Assembly (NCBI GenBank): GCA_026713345.1
Contig: JAPOOQ010000568.1
Span: 1-5,004 of the forward strand
Length of the DNA: 5,004 nt
Reading direction: 5' to 3'
From: Gemmatimonadota bacterium
Lineage (GTDB): Bacteria; Gemmatimonadota; Gemmatimonadetes; Longimicrobiales; Gaopeijiaceae
Made by a program: the position numbers and the translations under genes. Under the pieces are notes generated by a model, which did no database searches, was not told the origin of the DNA, and saw nothing but the letters and a program-made list of their open reading frames with translations. Shown here piece by piece: positions 1-5,004 of this stretch (the first letter of the stretch is position 1; each line of letters opens with the position of its first letter).

Positions 1-690
1 AGGCGGAACCGTGCGCCGGCCGCCGGTGTGCTCCTTCTCATCTCGCTACTAGCCGCCGCATGCACTGACGAGGGCTCCGATACCGCCATTGCCGACCTGC
101 TTATCGACCCGTTCCACCCGGAGTGGATCCGCCCCTCGCCACCGGTTTGGCGCGCGCGCTTCGAAACGAGCAAGGGCGACTTCATCGTGGAGGCGGTTCG
201 GGAGCGCGCGCCCATCGGCGTGGACCGGTTCTACAATCTCGTGCGGCTGGGCTACTACGACGACACCAGGTTCCACCGGGTGAGCGAAGGGTACATCGTG
301 CAGTTCGGGTTGCACGGGGACCCCCTCGTGAACGCCGCGTGGCTGCACCGGCAGTTACCTGACGACCCCGCGCACGGCAGCAACGTCCGGGGAGCGCTGG
401 CCTTCGCCATGTCCCCGGAGCCGAATACCCGCAACACCCAGATCTACATCAACCTCGGCGACAACACCCGCAACGACGTGGAACCCTTCGCGGTCTTCGG
501 GCGGGTGGTTGATGGAATGGACGTACTGGACCGGATCCATTCAGGGTACGGCGAGCAGTCCGGCAGCGGCGTGCGACAGGGCCGCCAGGGTCCGATCATC
601 GAGGGCGGAAACGCCTACCTGGACCAGAACTTCCCGCTGCTCGACCGGCTCATCCGCGCGACCCTGGTCGAGGACCGGCCGCCGGAGTAG
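1..690 (+). CDS. Cyclophilin-type peptidyl-prolyl cis-trans isomerase, probable lipoprotein (5' end outside window)
   Basis: Catalyses cis-trans isomerisation of Xaa-Pro bonds (EC 5.2.1.8), here probably on proteins in the cell envelope. The frame is open from base 1 and encodes Arg-rich residues (RRNR), a hydrophobic stretch and LLAAAC, a lipoprotein-like signal with the candidate lipidated Cys at codon 21. The GTG at 28 lies inside the hydrophobic core, so the real start is probably left of the window. The cyclophilin fold spans about residues 50-180 (numbered from base 1): ETSKGDF, FHRV with the catalytic Arg at 93, VQFG (Gln 101), TQIYIN in place of the usual SQFFIN, and AVFGRVVDGMDVLDRI. 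A tail with GGNAYLDQNFPLLDRLIRATL follows; I recall similar tails in other envelope cyclophilins. Stop is TAG at 688. It converges with the next gene. The family assignment is strong; the lipid anchor is likely, although the lipobox has Ala rather than Leu at -3. Confidence 0.93.
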   Translation, partial: RRNRAPAAGVLLLISLLAAACTDEGSDTAIADLLIDPFHPEWIRPSPPVWRARFETSKGDFIVEAVRERAPIGVDRFYNLVRLGYYDDTRFHRVSEGYIVQFGLHGDPLVNAAWLHRQLPDDPAHGSNVRGALAFAMSPEPNTRNTQIYINLGDNTRNDVEPFAVFGRVVDGMDVLDRIHSGYGEQSGSGVRQGRQGPIIEGGNAYLDQNFPLLDRLIRATLVEDRPPE

Positions 691-712
691 GCCTCCGCGC
701 CGGAGTGCACCG
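691..712. other. Convergent intergenic gap with a small hairpin
   Basis: The 22 nt lie between the stop codons of two converging genes. They contain CTCCG-CGC-CGGAG (693-705), a perfect 5-bp GC stem with a 3-nt loop. There is no T-tract on either side, so it is not a convincing intrinsic terminator. It could still slow transcription from both directions, or be chance in GC-rich DNA. Confidence 0.25.
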
Positions 713-1522
713 TCACCCAGGGCACTTCGGTCGCCAGTTGCCGTCTCCCATGAAGCGCTCGATGATGGTCGACAGCAGCGGATCGTATTCCTTCAGCTCG
801 GCCCTCGTGTCCACGTGGTTGTGAATGCCGGCCTGCGGTTGCTGGTTGGCGTCGAACCATGACTGAACCCCCTCCGCCCAGTACTCGACGGGGTTCGAGC
901 CGGCGTAGGTGTCGCGCCACAGCCCCAGGGCCAGCACGGTCGCGTGCAGGTTCCGGAGCTCCGAGTGGATCCGGGGCTCGACCAGGTCGATCCCGATGAG
1001 GTGGATGGAGTGCGCGAATTCGTGGACCAGGATGTTCTCTCCCCGGTAGCGGTCGGCGACAAGGCAGAGCAGGTTTTCCTCGCCGGCCGTCGTGATCGGG
1101 ACTTGCGGCGTACCGCCGAGACCGCGGGCGCGCTCGTCCCAGTCGAAATCCGGATCGTTGGCGAGATGAGCGTGCTCGGGAATGTCCGTCGTCACCTCGT
1201 CGCGGGACATGATTCCGACGTAGGCCCCGCGCGTCCGCATCGCCGCGAACACGTCCGGGCGGTGGGCCAGCATCTCCTCGACGATCTCCCTGGCGACGAG
1301 GAGCGCCCGGTCCTGCGCCTTCTCCGAGCTGATCACCGGGATTCCGCCCGCATCCACGTACTTCCGGTAGAACGGGTGGTAGCCCAGGGATTCCACGGTA
1401 GGCCGGTCACACAGCGGCGTCCGGCATTCGGGGCCCATCGGCACGACGACATCCCCGCCTTCGCCGCACGCAAAGAGCATGAAAAGTCCACAGAATGTCA
1501 GTAAAATATTACAAACTGTCAT
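713..1522 (-). CDS. Putative gluzincin-type zinc metallopeptidase, lipoprotein-like (downstream paralogue)
   Basis: Probable zinc-dependent peptidase of 269 aa; substrate unknown and I know no established family name. HEFAH at residues 167-171 supplies two His zinc ligands and the catalytic Glu. EYWAEG at 213-218 would supply the third ligand (Glu 213 or 217), as in gluzincins. The N-terminus is hydrophobic and ends in LFAC (Cys 19), a plausible lipobox, but it has no Lys or Arg before the hydrophobic core, which is unusual. The body matches the upstream gene's product along its length: ESLG, PFY-KYVDAGGIPV, ALLV-R, DIPE, RGLGG, AEEN, RY-GE, EYWAEGVQ-WF and YDP. Cysteines at 33, 38, 153 and 267 could form disulfides. 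The ATG at 1522 is 12 nt past the upstream stop, in AT-rich DNA without a clear Shine-Dalgarno site. Translation coupled to the upstream gene is likely. The gene is certain; the peptidase activity is inferred from motifs only. Confidence 0.85.
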   Translation of the reverse strand: MTVCNILLTFCGLFMLFACGEGGDVVVPMGPECRTPLCDRPTVESLGYHPFYRKYVDAGGIPVISSEKAQDRALLVAREIVEEMLAHRPDVFAAMRTRGAYVGIMSRDEVTTDIPEHAHLANDPDFDWDERARGLGGTPQVPITTAGEENLLCLVADRYRGENILVHEFAHSIHLIGIDLVEPRIHSELRNLHATVLALGLWRDTYAGSNPVEYWAEGVQSWFDANQQPQAGIHNHVDTRAELKEYDPLLSTIIERFMGDGNWRPKCPG

Positions 1523-1540
1523 GTTTACTTTACATTATCC
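1481..1540. other. AT-rich island over the start of the downstream peptidase gene
   Basis: Only 18 of these 60 bases are G or C, in an otherwise strongly GC-rich window. The island covers the last codon of the upstream peptidase gene, the 12-nt gap, and the first 14 or so codons (the signal peptide start) of the downstream gene. Low GC here would keep the ribosome landing site unstructured. On the minus strand it also contains GATAAT at 1539-1534. Confidence 0.6.
1534..1539 (-). promoter_or_regulatory. Possible -10 element just upstream of the downstream peptidase gene
   Basis: On the minus strand GATAAT (5 of 6 matches to TATAAT) ends 11 nt before the ATG at 1522. Transcription starting about 7 nt downstream would leave a leader of only about 5 nt, so the mRNA would be nearly leaderless, consistent with the missing Shine-Dalgarno site. 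No good -35 box is visible, and the motif overlaps the upstream stop codon TAA, so it may be chance. Confidence 0.2.
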
Positions 1541-2527
1541 ACCAGGCGTCGCCGGACACTCGACCGGCCGAATCCGCTTCCCGTGGTAAATGTCCATGGG
1601 GATGTGGTGCGTGTTGAACACCCGGCCGATGAGTTCGAAGAGCACGGGGTCGTAGGCCCCGAACTCCTCTGGCGACTCCACCTTCACGTCCCCTGCGAAG
1701 CACTCCCCGTAGTTGGAGAAGAACCACCACTGGACGCCTTCGGCCCAGTACTCGTTCGCGTTCGTGGTCGCGTAGTGCCGGCGTCCGTCCGGGTGACGGT
1801 ATTTGTCCGCGGCCATCGCGGCATCGTACGCGTCGTTGATCTCCTGCGCCATGTCCGTATCGACATCGCGAATGGCCCGGTGGATGGCGTGCGCGAACTC
1901 GTGCACGAAGATGTGCTCGCCATAGTACCGTGTCCCGGGGTAGCCGAGGATGTTCTCCTCCGCCCCTGTCGTCGGGTTGCCGCCCAGGCCGCGGGAGCGG
2001 TTGGCGTGGTAGTCCCGGTCCGCCTGCATGATCGGCTCGTCGCGAGGGGCTCCCGGGCGCTTCATGTTGCCGTATTCGGGGATGTCCATCGTCATCTCGA
2101 CCTCGGCAATGACGCCCGTGCGCCAGTTCCGCTCGATCATCGACGCGCGCAGGTCCGAGCGCGCCACCAGCATCGTGTTGATGATGTCGCGCACCACCAG
2201 CAGCGCGATGTCGGGGACCTTTGTGGACGCGAGCACGGGGATGCCTCCCGCGTCCACGTACTTCTGGTAGAAGGGATCGGCCCCGAGCGACTCCGGGACC
2301 GGCCCGACCGTGGCGCCGACGTAGTCGTGGATGATGGCGACCGGCTGTCCCGTCTCGGCCACCTGTCTCGCGCGCTCCGCCCGGTTCCGCTCCGCCGCGG
2401 CCCGGGCCTCCGCTTCCGTGCGTTGCCGTCGCTCCTGCGCTATCGCCGTCTCCGTCAGGGCGCCGGCCATCACGGCGGCCGCCGTGCAGGCCAGCAATCC
2501 ACGGGTTGCAGGATTCCATCTGTTCAT
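1535..2527 (-). CDS. Putative secreted gluzincin-type zinc metallopeptidase (upstream paralogue)
   Basis: Probable exported zinc peptidase of 330 aa. I chose the ATG at 2527 because AAGGAGG lies 8 nt upstream and the protein then starts with a standard signal peptide: NRWNPATRG, a hydrophobic core, and AIA before Gln 31 as the likely signal peptidase I site. Residues 31-58 form a charged Arg/Glu/Ala segment, probably helical. The conserved region starts near residue 78 (ESLGADPFYQKYVDAGGIPV). HEFAH at 209-213 and EYWAEG at 259-264 give the zinc site; the His-to-Glu spacing is 46 residues against 42 in the downstream paralogue. AEENILGYPGTRYYGEHIFV leads into HEFAH and resembles uncharacterised proteins I recall from bacteria and eukaryotes. 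The C-terminus RPVECP echoes WRPKCP in the paralogue. It is probably the first gene of a two-gene operon read from the divergent intergenic region. Zinc binding is well supported; substrate and true proteolytic activity are unknown. Confidence 0.88.
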   Translation of the reverse strand: MNRWNPATRGLLACTAAAVMAGALTETAIAQERRQRTEAEARAAAERNRAERARQVAETGQPVAIIHDYVGATVGPVPESLGADPFYQKYVDAGGIPVLASTKVPDIALLVVRDIINTMLVARSDLRASMIERNWRTGVIAEVEMTMDIPEYGNMKRPGAPRDEPIMQADRDYHANRSRGLGGNPTTGAEENILGYPGTRYYGEHIFVHEFAHAIHRAIRDVDTDMAQEINDAYDAAMAADKYRHPDGRRHYATTNANEYWAEGVQWWFFSNYGECFAGDVKVESPEEFGAYDPVLFELIGRVFNTHHIPMDIYHGKRIRPVECPATPGG

Positions 2528-2535
2528 GGTCGCAC

Positions 2536-2542
2536 CCTCCTT
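2536..2542 (-). promoter_or_regulatory. Strong ribosome binding site of the upstream peptidase gene
   Basis: On the minus strand AAGGAGG stands 8 nt before the ATG at 2527, a near-perfect complement to the 16S anti-Shine-Dalgarno sequence. It decides the start: the in-frame GTG at 2578 would add 17 residues in front of an intact signal peptide. Confidence 0.8.
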
Positions 2543-2570
2543 CCAGCATGTTCCGTCGGCGGCTTGCGGC

Positions 2571-2600
2571 TTCGCCACAGCCGTTCAGCGTCATTACAAT
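2571..2600 (+). promoter_or_regulatory. Possible sigma-70-like promoter for the FG-GAP lipoprotein gene
   Basis: TACAAT at 2595-2600 matches TATAAT at five of six positions. TTCGCC at 2571-2576 is a weak -35 candidate with an 18-nt spacer. Transcription from about 2607 would give a 5' leader of roughly 37 nt before the ATG at 2644. The weak -35 keeps confidence low. Confidence 0.25.
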
Positions 2601-2643
2601 ACGTCCCGGCCACCCACCCCGCACCGGCCAAAGACGAGTTCCC

Positions 2644-5004
2644 ATGCCCACTCCACGCGATCTGCTCCCTTTCCCGCTGCTGCTCGCGGCCACCCTGGCA
2701 GGTTGCGGCCCGGACGGGACAGGCCAGGCCGACGGCCAAGCGGGCGCGCGTACCGGAGGCGCCGGTTCCGGGCCGCTCTTCACCCTCATGCCATCCTTAC
2801 AGACTGGCGTCACATTCGCCAACCGCCTGCCGGAAACGGCGGCGAGGAACGGGCTGGCCTACCAGTACTACTACAACGGCGCCGGGGTGGCCGCGGGGGA
2901 CCTGAACGGCGACGACCTCCCCGACCTCTACTTCACGGCCAACATCGGTCCCAACCGGCTCTATCTCAACCGGGGAGGGCTGCGCTTCGAAGACGTCACT
3001 GACGTTGCGGGAGTCGCGGGCCCGTCGGATGGATGGGCCACCGGCGTCACCCTCGCGGACATCAACGCCGATGGCCGGCTCGACATCCACGTCAGCCAGT
3101 CGGGACCGTTCGGGGAGGACGACCTCCGGCGCAACGTCCTCTACATCAACCAGGGAGCGCAGGACGGCGTTCCCGTCTTCACCGAGGAGGCAGCCGCCTA
3201 CGGCCTCGACGACCCGGCGTATTCGACGCAGGCGGCGTTCTTCGACAGCGACGGCGACGGCGACCTCGACATGTCCCTCATGAACCACGGGATTCCGGCC
3301 TACCGTACGCTCCTCGAGCTCGGGGCGGGCCGCTCCCCTCTCGAGGTCGACAAGCTGTACAGGAATGACGGCGGGCACTTCACGGATGTGTCGTCCGAGG
3401 CCGGACTCATCGACACCAATCTCGGCTTCGGCCTCGGCCTCAGCGTGGGAGACCTCAACAACGACGGCATCCCCGACATCCACGTCGCCAATGACTATTC
3501 CGGTCCGGACTACCTGTACCTCGGCCAGGCGGACGGCACATTCCGCAACGAGATCGAGAGGTCGATGGGACACACGCCGCTCTCTTCGATGGGCTCGGAC
3601 ATTGCCGACATCGACGGCGACGGATGGCTGGACCTGGCGGTGGTCGAGATGGAGTTGCCGACGCACTACGGCCGCAAGACACGGGAGATGGGGACTGAGC
3701 AGGAGCGCTTCGCCCTGATCGCCCGCGAAGGGCTGCACTTCCAGTACATGGCCAACGCGCTGCAGTGGAACCGCGGCACGCCGGACGGCACGGTGCCGGT
3801 GTTCTCCGAGGTCGCACACCTCGCCGGTGTCGCGCGCACCGACTGGAGCTGGACGGCGCTGTTCGCTGATCTGGACAACGATGCGCGCCAGGACCTGTTC
3901 GTGACCAACGGAATGGCCGGCGTGAGCATCAACCCGGACTTCGACGCCTACATGACCCGCCGGCTGGCCGAGGTGGAGGCGGCGACAGGGGGAACCACAG
4001 CGGCGGTCATCCTCGAGCTCATCGAGAACATGCCCCGCCGACGGACGCCCAACTACGCCTTCCGGAACACCTGGGACCTGGACTTCTCCGACCGGACGGC
4101 CGATTGGGGACTGGACCAGCCGGCGTACTCCACCGGAGCGGCGTACGCCGACCTGGACCGGGACGGGGATCTCGACCTGGTTGTTAGCAACGTGCTGGAA
4201 GAGGCGTTCGTCTACCGCAACAACGCCCGTGAGACCAACGGGGCACACTACGTCGCAATTCGCCTGCGGGGTCCGTCGCCGAATCCGTTCGGGATCGGCG
4301 CCCGCGCGTGGCTGGCGGCTGGCGGGACGCGGCAGATGCAGGAAATGCAGCTGACCCGGGGATACCAGTCGTCGGTCGAGCCCGTACTGCACTTCGGACT
4401 CGGAGAGAGCCCTTCCGTGGACACCATCGTGGTCCGCTGGCCGGACGGGTCCACCGAGTTGCGCACGACCGTCGTCGCGGACACGATCGTGACCTTCGAT
4501 CATGCAGACGCGCTGCCCCCGGCGCCGGATGCTCAGGCGCACGCACTCCCGGGACCCGGCCCCCCGCCCGTCTTCGGACACGCGCGCGACGCGTTACGCC
4601 CGGTACCGCGCCACATGGCCAGCCTGGCCGTCCTGGACGCGCCGCTGGAGCCCTATCCGTCCCGTCGGGAACAGGTCGCGCTGGCGGTAGGCGATCTCGA
4701 CGGAGACGGGCTCGACGACTTCGTCTTCGGCGGTAGTGGCAACGCGCCCACGACTGTGTACCTCCAGCGCGAGGACGGCACCTTCACCGCGGGCGCCCGG
4801 TTCCCCGCCGACGCCGCCATGTCCGAGACGACCGCCGCCGCGATCCTGGACGCCAATGGCGACGGCCGGAACGACATCTGGACGGTCTCCAGCCACCCCG
4901 CGGCGCTGAACCGTACCGAGCACCGGCACCGGCTCTTCATCAACACCGGGGACGCCAACTTCGGCGAGTCGCCGGACCTCTCCCTGCAACAGGCCGGGGA
5001 GCGA
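2644..5004 (+). CDS. FG-GAP/VCBS repeat lipoprotein with ASPIC/UnbV domain (CRTAC1-like), 3' end outside window
   Basis: Large surface or periplasmic beta-propeller lipoprotein; 787 residues are visible with no stop. The signal peptide ends in a classic LAGC lipobox (Cys 21). FTLMPSLQTGVTFANRL and the QYYYNGAGVAAGDLNGDDLPDLYF region are typical of long VCBS/ASPIC proteins, often about 1,100 aa in Bacteroidota-like genomes, so some 300 residues may be missing. Asp-rich calcium loops (DxDGDGxxD type) start at residues 86, 139, 201, 270, 322, 409 and 503, which suits a seven-bladed propeller. Loops 1 and 6 lack the usual central Gly. The ASPIC/UnbV domain follows at about 533-615 (RGYQSSVEPVLHFGLG, VRWPDGS). 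Two more loops at 684 and 736 open a second repeat set. Such domains are thought to mediate calcium-dependent binding or adhesion; the ligand is unknown. The ATG has only a weak upstream site (AAGACGAG), but the signal peptide supports it. It is transcribed away from the peptidase pair. Confidence 0.93.
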   Translation, partial: MPTPRDLLPFPLLLAATLAGCGPDGTGQADGQAGARTGGAGSGPLFTLMPSLQTGVTFANRLPETAARNGLAYQYYYNGAGVAAGDLNGDDLPDLYFTANIGPNRLYLNRGGLRFEDVTDVAGVAGPSDGWATGVTLADINADGRLDIHVSQSGPFGEDDLRRNVLYINQGAQDGVPVFTEEAAAYGLDDPAYSTQAAFFDSDGDGDLDMSLMNHGIPAYRTLLELGAGRSPLEVDKLYRNDGGHFTDVSSEAGLIDTNLGFGLGLSVGDLNNDGIPDIHVANDYSGPDYLYLGQADGTFRNEIERSMGHTPLSSMGSDIADIDGDGWLDLAVVEMELPTHYGRKTREMGTEQERFALIAREGLHFQYMANALQWNRGTPDGTVPVFSEVAHLAGVARTDWSWTALFADLDNDARQDLFVTNGMAGVSINPDFDAYMTRRLAEVEAATGGTTAAVILELIENMPRRRTPNYAFRNTWDLDFSDRTADWGLDQPAYSTGAAYADLDRDGDLDLVVSNVLEEAFVYRNNARETNGAHYVAIRLRGPSPNPFGIGARAWLAAGGTRQMQEMQLTRGYQSSVEPVLHFGLGESPSVDTIVVRWPDGSTELRTTVVADTIVTFDHADALPPAPDAQAHALPGPGPPPVFGHARDALRPVPRHMASLAVLDAPLEPYPSRREQVALAVGDLDGDGLDDFVFGGSGNAPTTVYLQREDGTFTAGARFPADAAMSETTAAAILDANGDGRNDIWTVSSHPAALNRTEHRHRLFINTGDANFGESPDLSLQQAGER

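Larger units (their letters stand above)
2528..2643. promoter_or_regulatory. Divergent intergenic region
   Basis: The 116 nt lie between the start codons of the minus-strand peptidase operon and the plus-strand FG-GAP lipoprotein gene, so promoters for both must lie here or be embedded in the flanking genes. The centre (about 2590-2600, TCATTACAAT) is locally AT-richer than its surroundings. No clear operator palindrome is visible. Confidence 0.6.

Noticed and set aside
28..30. GTG as start codon of the cyclophilin gene
   Set aside because: It would begin inside the hydrophobic core and remove the Arg-rich n-region that is visible in frame from base 1; the real start is probably outside the window.
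944..1504. A 186-codon plus-strand open frame opposite the downstream peptidase gene
   Set aside because: No recognisable domain or export signal; composition is that of an antisense frame, and the opposite strand carries HEFAH and EYWAEG.
1499..1518. CAGT...ACTG inverted repeat in the AT-rich island as an operator
   Set aside because: The matching arms are only four bases and the interior GTAA/TTAC pairing is off-centre, so chance is the simpler reading.
2576..2578. GTG as an earlier start of the upstream peptidase gene
   Set aside because: It would put 17 polar residues before a complete signal peptide, whereas the ATG at 2527 has AAGGAGG at 8-nt spacing.
1530..2822. A 430-codon minus-strand open frame overlapping the upstream peptidase in another frame
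   Set aside because: The protein is Gly/Arg-rich and shows no motif, while the overlapping frame has a strong ribosome binding site, signal peptide and zinc motif.
1583..2905. A 440-codon plus-strand open frame opposite the upstream peptidase gene
   Set aside because: The product is Val/Arg/His-rich without domain features and runs through the divergent promoter region into the start of the FG-GAP gene; it is an antisense shadow of high-GC coding DNA.
3241..3270. GACGGCGACGGCGAC-type DNA repeats considered as a tandem repeat or array
   Set aside because: They are codons of the Asp/Gly calcium loops and recur only at protein-motif spacing with differing sequence between; not a CRISPR or mobile repeat.
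2797..4581. A 594-codon open frame on the minus strand opposite the FG-GAP gene
   Set aside because: Its product is a low-complexity Val/Arg/Glu/Asp-rich string mirroring the Asp-rich repeats of the plus strand, with no recognisable domain. The plus-strand frame has a lipobox and clear family motifs.

Overview
This is a GC-rich bacterial window holding four protein genes, all of which appear to encode exported or lipid-anchored proteins. High GC, three lipobox-type signal peptides and the long FG-GAP/ASPIC lipoprotein fit a Gram-negative such as Gemmatimonadota, Acidobacteriota or a GC-rich Bacteroidota/Rhodothermota relative. That placement is inference; no rRNA, tRNA or marker gene is present to fix it.

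Layout: (1) 1-690 (+) is a cyclophilin-type peptidyl-prolyl isomerase with a lipoprotein-like signal peptide, cut at its 5' end by the window edge. (2) It converges, with a 22-nt gap, on a minus-strand pair of tandem paralogues: an upstream gene (2527 down to 1535, 330 aa, cleavable signal peptide) and a downstream gene (1522 down to 713, 269 aa, lipoprotein-like signal). Both carry HEFAH and a downstream EYWAEG, the layout of a gluzincin zinc metallopeptidase. They are 12 nt apart and probably form one transcription unit. (3) A 116-nt divergent intergenic region (2528-2643) separates them from (4) a plus-strand lipoprotein gene from 2644 that runs off the right edge. Its 787 visible residues hold seven Asp-rich FG-GAP/VCBS calcium loops, an ASPIC/UnbV domain, then the first two loops of a second repeat set.

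The genes share an envelope or extracellular location rather than an obvious pathway: a folding catalyst, two putative metallopeptidases and a large beta-propeller surface protein. The peptidase pair is the least characterised part: a recognisable protein type to which I can attach no named function, duplicated with two different export modes. I see no mobile element, CRISPR array, RNA gene or defence system. Apart from the peptidase duplication and an AT-rich start region at about 1481-1540, the window looks like ordinary chromosomal sequence.
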